Source: Coleofasciculus sp. FACHB-1120 (GTDB lineage: Bacteria > Cyanobacteriota > Cyanobacteriia > Cyanobacteriales > FACHB-T130). From it: a stretch of 41,422 bases of DNA. Numbering within the stretch: the first letter of the stretch is position 1; each line of letters starts with the position of its first letter. A model generated the notes under the pieces. The model made no database searches and had not been told where the DNA came from. It worked only from the letters and a program-made list of their open reading frames with translations. This document shows positions 24,649 through 32,302 of the stretch, piece after piece. The position numbers and the translations under genes are program-made. The DNA lies in NCBI RefSeq assembly GCF_014698845.1, contig NZ_JACJTV010000042.1, positions 1 to 41,422 on the forward strand. The letters are read 5' to 3'.

Positions 24649-26025
24649 ATGAAACTATCTTTCTTGACACAGCTCCAATCCTACTTAGGGACTGCCAACC
24701 AGTGGTTCTCAGACACCCCAGACAGAGCCTTGGAGCGGGCATATAAGGCAGCCTTAATGATTAAGGCTTTGGAAGATGAACATTTTGACGGTAAAAAAAT
24801 CTCCCCCGATTGTCAAAAATACCGTGAAAATGCCATGTCTTATTTTGAGGCCAAACTTAAAAATTACTTAAAAACTGCTAAATTTGGGCTGGCAGAGTTT
24901 CAGGCAAGCGCTTCAATTGTGACTCGTTCTAATCCAGATGTAACAAGAAAAACAAGGACGACCGGAGCGGCAAATTTTAGAAGAGAAGATTTTGACTCTC
25001 AAGATAAACAATCCATAACTTTAGAAAAACTTAAATTTATTGATGATGTTTTATCTAAATACAAGCCTGAAAAAAATCGTTCCTCATCAGCCTTAGTCCC
25101 TGTTCCCAAATCTAAACCTTTAGAAATGAACTTGAGAAATGTTGACCGGGTTGAGGCTAACAATCTAGTCAATCAGCCAACTTTGTTTCCCACAGACAAC
25201 CGAGTGGCTGAGGAGGCAGAAACAATGACTGATACAACCAGTTTTGTTCCTCGCTCCATCTTAAGTACGCTAGATCGACTCAAGAGAAACTTTGACCCCA
25301 ACTCAGAAGAAGAAGTTGTTCAAAGTTTTCGCACTTCCCAAACGAAAACGATTATTTCTATTCGGTTTATTTTAGTTTTAATTTTAGTTCCTCTATTAAC
25401 TCAACAAGTTAGTAAAAATTTCTTTGTTGGTCCTCTCGTCGATCGCTTCCGGGAGCCAAACAAAACTGAAATTTTCTTAAATGTCGATCTAGAAGAAGAG
25501 GCATTTCAAGAATTACAAAGATTTGAAGAATCGCTAAAATTTAAAAGCTTAATCGGTGTAGCTCCTCAACTCTCTAGAGAGGGGATAGAAGAAGAAGTCA
25601 AACAGAAGGCATTAAAAATTGGAGAGGAATACAGTCACAGAAGTGCAAATGCTATCAAAAATGTTTTTGCCGATCTAATTGCGGCGGGATCTCTTTACTT
25701 GTTACTTCTTAATAGCCAAAAAGAAATTGCTATTTTCAAAGCTTTTATCGATGACGTAGTTTATGGTCTCAGTGACAGTGCTAAAGCTTTTATTATTATC
25801 TTATTCACTGACATCTTTGTAGGATTTCACTCTCCTCACGGCTGGGAAGTGATTCTGGAAGGAACGGCAAGGCATTTAGGCTTACCAGAAAACAGAGATT
25901 TTAACTTTCTATTTATTTCCACCTTTCCTGTCATTTTGGATACGATATTTAAGTATTGGATTTTCCGCTACTTAAATCGAATCTCTCCGTCAGCCGTTGC
26001 TACTTACCGGAATATGAATGAATAA
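24649..26025 (+). CDS. pcxA: Proton extrusion protein PcxA (CemA/Ycf10 family)
   Basis: PcxA is needed for light-induced, Na-dependent proton release and is the cyanobacterial counterpart of chloroplast CemA. The 458-aa protein begins MKLSFLTQLQSYLGTANQWF. Its N-terminal half is polar (residues 1-230). The CemA domain (about 235-458) carries membrane segments at ILVLILVPLLTQQV, NVFADLIAAGSLYLLLL, AFIIILFTDIFVGFHSPHGWE and the C-terminal part. HSPHGWEVILEGTARHLGLPE is the family's hallmark. I prefer ATG 24649 to an in-frame GTG at 24625, because the family usually starts with this sequence. It is divergent from the P-loop gene. Confidence 0.93.
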   Translation: MKLSFLTQLQSYLGTANQWFSDTPDRALERAYKAALMIKALEDEHFDGKKISPDCQKYRENAMSYFEAKLKNYLKTAKFGLAEFQASASIVTRSNPDVTRKTRTTGAANFRREDFDSQDKQSITLEKLKFIDDVLSKYKPEKNRSSSALVPVPKSKPLEMNLRNVDRVEANNLVNQPTLFPTDNRVAEEAETMTDTTSFVPRSILSTLDRLKRNFDPNSEEEVVQSFRTSQTKTIISIRFILVLILVPLLTQQVSKNFFVGPLVDRFREPNKTEIFLNVDLEEEAFQELQRFEESLKFKSLIGVAPQLSREGIEEEVKQKALKIGEEYSHRSANAIKNVFADLIAAGSLYLLLLNSQKEIAIFKAFIDDVVYGLSDSAKAFIIILFTDIFVGFHSPHGWEVILEGTARHLGLPENRDFNFLFISTFPVILDTIFKYWIFRYLNRISPSAVATYRNMNE

Positions 26026-26113
26026 TTAAAAATGCTTGCATTAAAAACTAAAATAAAGGTATTCTTCCCCCCATTTTTAATTTCTAATTTTTAATCTAAT
26101 TTTTAATTTCTCT
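26026..26113. repeat. AT-rich repeat block (AATTAAAAATTAG family)
   Basis: Between the convergent pcxA and acetyltransferase genes, three or four copies of the word TTTTTAATT(TCTAA) lie in tandem (26073-26110), and AATAATTAAAAATG touches the pcxA stop. On the minus strand one copy supplies the last codons and stop of the acetyltransferase (EIKN-stop). The same repeat recurs at 27671-27708, 28690-28768 and 30904-30939. Confidence 0.7.
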
Positions 26114-26698
26114 AGAGTAGTGGGGACGGCAGGGGCTGCCCCAGCAAACCTGCTGGGGTGGAATGTTGCCGAAAACGCTGCTACGTGCCCCAATCACGGA
26201 ATTTGCTCCGATTTCAACCCCAGGCGCAATAAAGCAATCTGTGGCAATCCAGACGCCGTTGCCAATCGCGATCCTGGCTGTCGTCAGTTTGAAAGCTGGA
26301 TCTTGAATGTCATGACTGCCGGTACAGAGGTAGCTTTTTTGGGAAATGACGCAGTGCTGACCGATGTGGATGCGGTCAAGGCTGTATAAAACGACATCAT
26401 CCCCAATCCAGCTGTAATCTCCGATTTCGATTTTCCAAGGATAAGTAAAGCGGGCAGTTGGGCGGATGACTAAGCCGGTGCCGAGTTTTGCCCCAAACAG
26501 GCGCAAAAGCCAGCAGCGGATGCCACTAAAGGGATGAGGAGTTATGGGGAACGCGATCGCTTGTACCAACCACCACAGCAAAACAAACCAACCCGGTCGT
26601 CCTCTATCAAACCAGGATTGGTCGTAACGGCGTAAATCAATCAGAGATTCGGGAGATTCCAACGCGATCGCTGGCGGTTGTTCGCCTGGTTCCAACAC
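26096..26698 (-). CDS. WcaF-type O-acetyltransferase (left-handed beta helix)
   Basis: A 200-aa hexapeptide-repeat acetyltransferase that would add acetyl groups to an exopolysaccharide. The N-terminal part has one hydrophobic stretch (WFVLLWWLVQAIAFPI). The beta-helix lies at about 75-190, with repeats such as IEIGDYSWIGDDVVLYS and IAIGNGVWIATDCFIAPGVEIGANSVIGARS. Catalytic His is probably in TGSHDIQDP. It starts one base after the stop of the upstream GT2 gene, so the two are translationally coupled. It resembles the hormogonium-polysaccharide acetyltransferase often called HpsU; I leave that name out because the locus is incomplete. Its last four residues come from an AT-rich repeat. Confidence 0.85.
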   Translation of the reverse strand: MLEPGEQPPAIALESPESLIDLRRYDQSWFDRGRPGWFVLLWWLVQAIAFPITPHPFSGIRCWLLRLFGAKLGTGLVIRPTARFTYPWKIEIGDYSWIGDDVVLYSLDRIHIGQHCVISQKSYLCTGSHDIQDPAFKLTTARIAIGNGVWIATDCFIAPGVEIGANSVIGARSSVFGNIPPQQVCWGSPCRPHYSREIKN

Positions 26699-26699
26699 C

Positions 26700-27653
26700 C
26701 TACACGCTTCCTTTTAATGAATCTGGCTGGGTTACCGGCTGGGGAGGCACGGAGGAGGCAGCCGCTACGTTCAACTGACCGCCAAACTCCATCAATTCAT
26801 AAAGTTTGACGCCAATTTGATACTCATATTGACTCATCAGCCGTGCATAGATGTATCCAGGTTTCCCATCCAAAAAGCCCCGCTGAATAATGTAAATCAA
26901 AATAAACCGGATCAACGGTTTGAATGGGAGGCGCACCCAAGTTTTTTTGAGATACCGCTTGCGCTGTACCGCATCCCCAAACAAATTAGCGCCAATCGTG
27001 CCGCTTTCGTCTTTGCCGGTCAGGATATTTAAATAAACGCGGGCTTCCCAGTTTGAGTAGCGGTTATGTCGTTCCAGCCAGTGGAATACGTCCCGAAAGT
27101 CAATGTGCAGCATATCGTTTTTCAGATAGCCTGACTTGCCTTGCAAAATGACGTGTTCGTGAACTTCGTTGTCGCCTGTGTTGCGAATTTCTTCTGTCCC
27201 CAAGTTTTCGTAGCGACCTGTTTTGTGCTTAAACAAACGCAGGTTCCAGTCGGGGTACCTACCGCCATGTTGAATCCATTTTCCGAGGAAAAATACTTTG
27301 CGGTTCAGGTAGTAGCCTTCATATTCTGGATTTTCAATGGCAGTTGCAATTTCATCCCAGAGTTCGGGGGTAATGCGCTCATCACAATCAACAATTAGCA
27401 CCCATTCATTACTAAAAGGCAGATTGTCTAAAGCCCAGTTTTTCTTTTTAGGCCAGCGTCCGTTGAAGTGAAATTGGACAACTTTTGCGCCGTAACTTTC
27501 GGAAATTTCAATCGAGCGATCGCTACTTTGGGAATCTACGACAAATACTTCATCAGCCCTGGCTACACTCTCCAGGCAAGCCGCCAGATTTGCTTGTTCA
27601 TTTTTAGCGGGAATCAGAACTGATACGGGAAGTTTGGAGGGTGTGGAGGTCAT
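26700..27653 (-). CDS. GT2 glycosyltransferase (polysaccharide synthesis)
   Basis: A 317-aa family 2 glycosyltransferase of the lipopolysaccharide-core or exopolysaccharide type. The GT-A domain begins VSVLIPAKNEQANLAACL (10-27), with VVDSQSSDRS at about 38-47 and the metal-binding motif VDCDER (about 88-93). The middle has GGRYPDWNLRLFKHKTGRYE, typical of the WaaE/KdtX-like branch. A C-terminal amphipathic or membrane-near helix follows (PLIRFILIYIIQRGFLDGKPGY). It sits between the second GT2 gene (51 bp upstream) and the WcaF-type gene. Together they look like a small polysaccharide operon. Confidence 0.87.
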   Translation of the reverse strand: MTSTPSKLPVSVLIPAKNEQANLAACLESVARADEVFVVDSQSSDRSIEISESYGAKVVQFHFNGRWPKKKNWALDNLPFSNEWVLIVDCDERITPELWDEIATAIENPEYEGYYLNRKVFFLGKWIQHGGRYPDWNLRLFKHKTGRYENLGTEEIRNTGDNEVHEHVILQGKSGYLKNDMLHIDFRDVFHWLERHNRYSNWEARVYLNILTGKDESGTIGANLFGDAVQRKRYLKKTWVRLPFKPLIRFILIYIIQRGFLDGKPGYIYARLMSQYEYQIGVKLYELMEFGGQLNVAAASSVPPQPVTQPDSLKGSV

Positions 27654-27670
27654 GATTCTGAAGAATGAAG

Positions 27671-27708
27671 GAATAATTAAAAATTAACAATTAAGAATTA
27701 AAAATTAA
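27671..27708. repeat. AT-rich repeat copy in the GT2-GT2 gap
   Basis: AATTAAAAATTAA-type words stand in tandem between the two GT2 genes and run into the coding end of the second one. There, on the minus strand, they encode its last residues (LKIKKEKP-stop). Confidence 0.65.
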
Positions 27709-28667
27709 GGTTTTTCTTTTTTAATCTTTAATTCCGGCTCTGGACTTTGCACTTTGAAAGGAGCAGATAACATCCCTTGAATTGCTGCACTCAAATAACC
27801 CACCTGACCGTAGGCATACACCAAATTATCGAAGCGTTGGGCGGGATCGCCAAAATATTTAACAGATTTGTAGAGACCACGCACGATTCGTTCGCCTCCC
27901 AACAATAGCTGACGCGGTCCTGCCTTACCAGCGATTTGTTCGCGGTAACATTCACTGATGCCTTGCCACCAGCCCCGGCTTAAAAACCAGGCTTGTTCAA
28001 GGCGTTCGGGAGAGACATTGTGGGCAACTAAGGCATTCGGCAGATAGGCAACTTGCCAACCCAATTTCAGTGCCCGTTCTGTCGTGTGTAATTCTTCATT
28101 TGATAACAAATTTTTTCCGACTCGACCCAGATTAACATCGAACCCCCCAATTTGCTCTAAAAAGGTACGTCTGAGCGAGTAATTTAAGCCTCTGGGGGTC
28201 ATCCCGGCTTGTTTGATATAAACGGTAGAATCTCCTAAATCGTATGCTCCCAGACACCCGGATAGTCCGGGAGAAAGCCACTGAGGAGGCGTGGTGCCAT
28301 CGGGCCAGAGTAAGGTGACTTTGCCACCAGCGATCGCTAATTTTTCATTGCTTTGATAAGCATCATAGAGTGCCGACAGCCAAGAGGGGCTAGCAACAGC
28401 ATCATCATCTAGATAGGCGAGAATTTCACTTTTGGCTTCCTTGGCACCCCGGTTTCGGGCGACAGATAGACCTGTAACGGCTTCGTAGACGTACTTTACT
28501 CCTGGTCGCGCTTTGACGATTTCGGATGTGCGATCGCTGGAGGCATTATCCACCACTACGACTTCAAAATCCGAAAAATCTTGATTCAGCAAGCTATCAA
28601 TGGCAGCACCTAAATACTGCTCTCGATTGTGAGTACATATAATCGCAGAAATTTTAGGCTCTGTCAT
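27705..28667 (-). CDS. GT2 glycosyltransferase (polysaccharide synthesis)
   Basis: A 320-aa GT-A enzyme. It has KISAIICTHNREQYLGAAID (4-23), VVDNASSDRT at about 39-48, the metal-binding DDD (LAYLDDDAVASPSWL, about 92-94) and the acceptor-side SNEELHTTERAL (general base ED/EE-like). The C-terminal part (about 225-305) is conserved in cyanobacterial hormogonium-polysaccharide glycosyltransferases (WFLSRGWWQGISECYRE). It is the first gene of the three-gene polysaccharide group. Its C-terminal PELKIKKEKP is encoded by an AT-rich repeat. The sugar specificity is unknown. Confidence 0.87.
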   Translation of the reverse strand: MTEPKISAIICTHNREQYLGAAIDSLLNQDFSDFEVVVVDNASSDRTSEIVKARPGVKYVYEAVTGLSVARNRGAKEAKSEILAYLDDDAVASPSWLSALYDAYQSNEKLAIAGGKVTLLWPDGTTPPQWLSPGLSGCLGAYDLGDSTVYIKQAGMTPRGLNYSLRRTFLEQIGGFDVNLGRVGKNLLSNEELHTTERALKLGWQVAYLPNALVAHNVSPERLEQAWFLSRGWWQGISECYREQIAGKAGPRQLLLGGERIVRGLYKSVKYFGDPAQRFDNLVYAYGQVGYLSAAIQGMLSAPFKVQSPEPELKIKKEKP

Positions 28668-28689
28668 AAATTGGGGGTATGGGCTAGCT

Positions 28690-28768
28690 CAATTAAAAAT
28701 CAAAATTAAAAATTAAAAATTGCAGAAATTACTGAGATTTTTAATTTTTAATTTCTAATTTTTAATTC
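28690..28768. repeat. AT-rich repeat forming a large inverted repeat
   Basis: Tandem AATTAAAAATT words (28690-28722) face TTTTTAATTTTTAATTTC words (28737-28768) across a short GC-containing centre, so the RNA can fold into a long AT hairpin. It lies between the 245-aa hypothetical gene and the GT2 gene and supplies the stop codon of the former (SEN-stop). Confidence 0.7.
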
Positions 28769-29499
28769 TCACTTAGATGACTATGTAGAACAACGAGTGT
28801 TTCCGCCAGCTGACTGAGGCGGGTTTCCAGATCCTCTTTGCGATTCAGCAGCAGGCGCAGTTTTTGATAACGAGCGATCGCGACACTCACACTCGGAATC
28901 TGTTCCGGTGGACAGGGACGCGACCAAAATTGACCATTCTCATCCATTCCTACAAGGCGGTATCCAGCCCGTGGAGATTCACAAGTTACCTTTTCATCGG
29001 GTTGATTGCAGAGTTCTTCTACATAGTCCATCAGCTGGTGTACAGACTTGGCATGACCCTTGTGTACTGCCTGACGCAGCGCCTCAACACCAACCTCTGG
29101 TTCGCGGGCATGAGACTCTAACCAACCATCAACAATCGGTCCTTCTAGATAAATATCTTGAATTTGGCGCAAGATTTGGTGGAGTTCTTTCTGCCAACCC
29201 CCGACAATCACTTCAATTTCTTGCAACAGGGTCATCGCCAAGGCAGGATTGGCAGCGTTCCGATGGTTAGTGAAACTGGGAGCTTTTAATTTTGGCAGGA
29301 CGGGCGTCTTGCCAGATTGCTTTTGGTCAGAGAAAGACTCTACAGTCATCGAAATAGAGCGATTGGCATCTGATGATGCGTCTGAACCCCACCCCATCGG
29401 ATCGGGCTGATTTTCCCAAGGGGTCGGGTTTTCGATGACAGGACTTTGCTCTGCCAATCGATCCAGGGTTGTCTCAATCCGTTTTAATTCTGGTTTCAT
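28762..29499 (-). CDS. Conserved hypothetical protein with C-terminal coiled coil
   Basis: A 245-aa soluble protein without signal peptide or membrane helix. The N-terminal third is polar and looks disordered (SPVIENPTPWENQPDPMGWG). The middle is helical (ALAMTLLQEIEVIVGGWQKELHQILRQIQ). A short YRLVGMDENGQFWSRPCP stretch precedes a C-terminal helix likely to coil (YQKLRLLLNRKEDLETRLSQLAETL, about 210-240). I chose ATG 29499; a TTG 8 codons upstream is unlikely. I recognise it as cyanobacterial in style but know no function. Confidence 0.65.
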   Translation of the reverse strand: MKPELKRIETTLDRLAEQSPVIENPTPWENQPDPMGWGSDASSDANRSISMTVESFSDQKQSGKTPVLPKLKAPSFTNHRNAANPALAMTLLQEIEVIVGGWQKELHQILRQIQDIYLEGPIVDGWLESHAREPEVGVEALRQAVHKGHAKSVHQLMDYVEELCNQPDEKVTCESPRAGYRLVGMDENGQFWSRPCPPEQIPSVSVAIARYQKLRLLLNRKEDLETRLSQLAETLVVLHSHLSEN

Positions 29500-29639
29500 A
29501 GTTATCTGACGCCACTCCTGCAAATCAAACCTGTTAACTGCCGCTAGAATCTCTAAAAAGGTTGGGATTTTTGCTTTTCCTGGCTTTTTGTTTCTATTTT
29601 ATTGGTTTATTTGTCTGATAGGATTAACTCTCTCGGAGG

Positions 29640-29730
29640 ACAAAACCAAAATTCATGGGAAGTCTGACCGATAGAATAACCCGGACACCGTATAGGTGGG
29701 GAAGATACAAATCCTGCCACTGTTGAATTT
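29640..29730 (+). promoter_or_regulatory. Structured leader upstream of cobU, possibly a degenerate cobalamin riboswitch
   Basis: About 60-150 bases upstream of cobU lie words that recall the cobalamin riboswitch core: GGGAAGTCTG (29658-29667), the hairpin CACC-GTATA-GGTG, GGGGAAG, AAATCC, and TGCCACTGTTGAA (29715-29727) in place of CCGCAACTGTGAA. GTGGGGA can pair with TCC-TG-CCAC. The conserved GGTGAAAATCC block is missing, so this may be a diverged or broken copy, or chance similarity favoured by the neighbouring cobU. Confidence 0.3.
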
Positions 29731-29788
29731 AACTTTAATGCACAACTCGCCGCAAATGGTTGAAAAAGTCCTTCGCGATCGCATCTGA

Positions 29789-30334
29789 ATGACTTCTATT
29801 AAGAATTTAATCTTAGTAACTGGTCCAGCCCGTTCTGGCAAAAGTGAGTGGGCGGAGACGCTGGCAATGCGTTCGGGTAAGCCAGTTGTCTATGTAGCAA
29901 CGGCTCAAGTTGACCCCAACGACCTAGAATGGCTGTCTCGAATTGAACAACATCAACGACGACGCCCTAGGGAATGGGCAACGCTGCAAGTACCGATAAC
30001 ACTGGCAGCAACGATTCGGTCATCGCAGAATTCGAGTTGTCTCCTTGTTGATTCTTTGGGAACTTGGGTGGCTAATTTTTTAGACCAAGACGATGAAACT
30101 TGGGAGAAGACGTGCCAGGAGTTGCTGGAAAGTTTGGATAGTGTCAGTGATGCGATCTTGGTGGCAGAGGAAACGGGTTGGGGGGTTGTTCCCGCCTATC
30201 CCCTCGGTCGGCTGTTCCGCGATCGCCTGGGAGGGCTGGTGCGTCGAGTGGGCGCGATCGCTAACCCAGTCTACTTAGTTACTGCTGGTCACGTTCTCAA
30301 CCTGAGCCACCTGGGAACGCCATTACCAAAATGA
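29789..30334 (+). CDS. cobU: Adenosylcobinamide kinase / adenosylcobinamide-phosphate guanylyltransferase
   Basis: CobU phosphorylates adenosylcobinamide and then attaches GMP, in the nucleotide-loop assembly of vitamin B12. The 181-aa protein starts MTSIKNLILVTGPARSGKSEWAE, with the P-loop GPARSGKS (11-18). It also has YVATAQ (about 35-40), the conserved IEQHQRRRP with the guanylylation His, LLVDSLGTWVANFL, and EETGWGVVPAYPLGRLFRD. All family blocks are present and the length is typical. The next gene lies downstream on the same strand, possibly in one operon. Confidence 0.95.
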   Translation: MTSIKNLILVTGPARSGKSEWAETLAMRSGKPVVYVATAQVDPNDLEWLSRIEQHQRRRPREWATLQVPITLAATIRSSQNSSCLLVDSLGTWVANFLDQDDETWEKTCQELLESLDSVSDAILVAEETGWGVVPAYPLGRLFRDRLGGLVRRVGAIANPVYLVTAGHVLNLSHLGTPLPK

Positions 30335-30465
30335 TCATAGGCGCTAGCATAGAAAGACTTAGAGGCAAACGGGCAATTGCGAATGACTCATTGCTAATTG
30401 AGAAGCCAATTGAGAAAAAGCGAGTTGTTCATTACTCTATACCTATTACCGTTAACTCCGTTGTT

Positions 30466-30885
30466 ATGGCATCTCAACACCAAGTCAGACAGTATCTTGC
30501 TTATTGGTTTCAGTTGGGCAAAAAAGTTTTGATTCGGAATGGTCAAGAAGCGCTGTTGCCGCAACCCGTGATTCGGGGCGATCGCTACTCTCAAGAATTT
30601 GAAAATTGCTGGCAGCAAATCCTCTCCTCATCAGGGGACTGCTACTTAGAGGGCACCGAAGAACCGATTGCCCAGTTGCTGACACCGGCATGGGATGTGT
30701 CGCCCTGTTCTCGTTGCACTATGCCTGTACCCGTCCGGACTGCGGGAATGCCGCCTTTAGCTTGTCCCTGTAACGATCTCAGCGGTTGGCCCAACACAGA
30801 AGTTCCACTACCGCGATCGCCCGTCAGCAGTCAAAACCGTCTCGTTGAAATACGCGACCGGCTTCGGAACGCGAGCGGTCAGTGA
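30466..30885 (+). CDS. Conserved hypothetical protein with cysteine pairs
   Basis: A 139-aa protein beginning MASQHQVRQYLAYWFQLGKKV. It contains VSPCSRCTMPVPVRTAG and LACPCNDL, a CxxC and a CxC that could bind a metal, and a polar C-terminus. The frame is open back to an ATG at 30331 that overlaps the cobU stop (ATGA). The first 45 residues of that longer form look like translated intergenic sequence, so I prefer ATG 30466. It is co-directional with cobU. Function unknown. Confidence 0.6.
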   Translation: MASQHQVRQYLAYWFQLGKKVLIRNGQEALLPQPVIRGDRYSQEFENCWQQILSSSGDCYLEGTEEPIAQLLTPAWDVSPCSRCTMPVPVRTAGMPPLACPCNDLSGWPNTEVPLPRSPVSSQNRLVEIRDRLRNASGQ

Positions 30886-30903
30886 ACGATTCAAAGTAAT
30901 TGC

Positions 30904-30939
30904 ATTAAAAATTTAAAAAGGGGATTTTAAATTTTTAAT
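30904..30939. repeat. Perfect AT-only inverted repeat at the rnz stop
   Basis: ATTAAAAATTTAAAA (30904-30918) and its complement TTTTAAATTTTTAAT (30925-30939) pair perfectly around AGGGGA. It separates convergent genes and contains the rnz stop codon and its last residues (LKI). It may act as a bidirectional terminator, and it is another member of the AT-rich repeat family. Confidence 0.75.
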
Positions 30940-31877
30940 TCCTCCTGCCGACGCCGAGGCACCTCATAATTTAGAAAATCATAAGCTAATTCCGTACTCG
31001 GAAAAATGGCACGCGCTTCCGTGAGCAGGTCATCCAGCCCAATAGCATTACCGGGGGCATAGCGGGGGCTGAAATGGGTCATGATCAAATGCTTAACACT
31101 AGCAGCATAAGCAACTTGAGCCGCCATCGTTGAAGTGGAGTGCAAGCGATCAAAAGCTAGCTGGGCGTCTTGATGGGCATAGGTAGCTTCGTGAATTAAC
31201 ACATCCGCATCCCGCGAAAGTTCCACTGCCTCATCGCAATAAACCGTGTCGGTACAGTAAACAAATTTGCGACCAATTTCTGTCGGTCCACACAAATCTG
31301 CTCCATGAATTTGCCGCCCATCTAGCAGCGTCACCGTTTCGCCGCGTTTGAGTTGCCCATAGACCCGGCCCGGAGGAATTGAGAGTGCTTTCGCTTTTTC
31401 CACATCGAAGCGCCCTGGACGGTCTTTTTCAGTGACTCGATAGCCAAAGGCTGTGACTCGATGCTTCAGGGGACCACAGGTGACGATAAATTCTTCGTCT
31501 TCATACACCACTCCAGGTTGTACAGTGTGAACCTGAACCGGGTAGGAAAAATGGGTTGAAGAGTATTGTCTGCAAGCCCGCAGGTATTCATTGAGACCGG
31601 GGGGGCCGTAGAGGTCAAGGCGTTGAACATTGCCAGCCAAACCACAGGTTGCCAAAAGACCCATTAAGCCGAATATATGGTCTCCGTGCATATGGGTGAT
31701 AAAAATCCGGTTCAGTTGACCGATTTTCAGGTCACTCCGGAATAGCTGGTGTTGGGTACCTTCACCACAGTCAAACAGCCAGAGTTCTCCTCGTTGAGCT
31801 AGCCGTAAAGCCACGCTGGACACATTGCGCGATCGCGTCGGTACACCGGAGCTTGTCCCTAAAAAAGTAATTTGCAT
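30927..31877 (-). CDS. rnz: Ribonuclease Z (tRNA 3' endonuclease)
   Basis: A zinc-dependent metallo-beta-lactamase-fold nuclease that removes 3' trailers from tRNA precursors. It begins [21 protein letters not shown]. The metal site THMHGDH at 61-67 gives His62, His64, Asp66 and His67. Further ligands are in [18 protein letters not shown]-like VYCTDTVY and IMTHFSPRY. The 316-aa length is typical of the short form. The last residues come from an AT-rich inverted repeat. The start overlaps a small doubtful frame upstream but has no competitor of its own. Confidence 0.96.
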   Translation of the reverse strand: MQITFLGTSSGVPTRSRNVSSVALRLAQRGELWLFDCGEGTQHQLFRSDLKIGQLNRIFITHMHGDHIFGLMGLLATCGLAGNVQRLDLYGPPGLNEYLRACRQYSSTHFSYPVQVHTVQPGVVYEDEEFIVTCGPLKHRVTAFGYRVTEKDRPGRFDVEKAKALSIPPGRVYGQLKRGETVTLLDGRQIHGADLCGPTEIGRKFVYCTDTVYCDEAVELSRDADVLIHEATYAHQDAQLAFDRLHSTSTMAAQVAYAASVKHLIMTHFSPRYAPGNAIGLDDLLTEARAIFPSTELAYDFLNYEVPRRRQEELKI

Positions 31878-32302
31878 TTTGGCAAGAAAACGGTCACAAA
31901 GTCTAGGAATTGCCTCCCGTAACTATCCTGACACAGCATCTGGGGAACACGCAGTTCCTCTAAAGACTCAGGATAAAAGTTCACAGGATTGATTACTAGC
32001 ACTCTGACAGCAAACATGGTAAATATATCCACGTTAAGAAAAGTTAGCGGGTCGTGCCAATTTACAAGCGGATTTGCTCTCAAGGGTCTTGAACTAAGGA
32101 ACGTGGATTAAATAACTTACACTCATTCATCTTCTGTAGGGGCTTTTTCTGTGCCATGCCCCTACGCTTTTGAATTAGGGCTGAATAAATCCATCCTCCT
32201 CAGTGAAGTTCAAGGACGGGATTTAAGCTCTCAATTTAAGTGGAATTTAATGATGACTATCCCTAGCACTCCATTTGGCATCGTGTAAGCAGGTTTCAAT
32301 AG
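31878..32302. other. Intergenic region between rnz and the SpoIID gene
   Basis: 425 bp separate divergent genes. No convincing gene is seen; a 74-codon minus-strand frame (31859-32083) overlaps the rnz start and has no clear family. A hairpin, GTAGGGGC (32136-32143) with GCCCCTAC (32158-32165) around a 14-nt loop, lies in the middle. No clear promoter was identified for either gene. Confidence 0.5.
32136..32165. repeat. GTAGGGGC/GCCCCTAC hairpin
   Basis: Eight-base perfect arms enclose a T-rich 14-nt loop. A related TAGGGGC hairpin occurs at 39754-39781, and TGTAGGGGC also begins hairpins near 2788 and 37170. This suggests a dispersed small palindrome. Confidence 0.6.

Noticed and set aside
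31859-32083. 74-codon minus-strand frame upstream of rnz
   Set aside because: It overlaps the rnz start and has no clear ribosome binding site or family. The stretch RVLVINPVNFYPESLEEL looks protein-like but is not enough.
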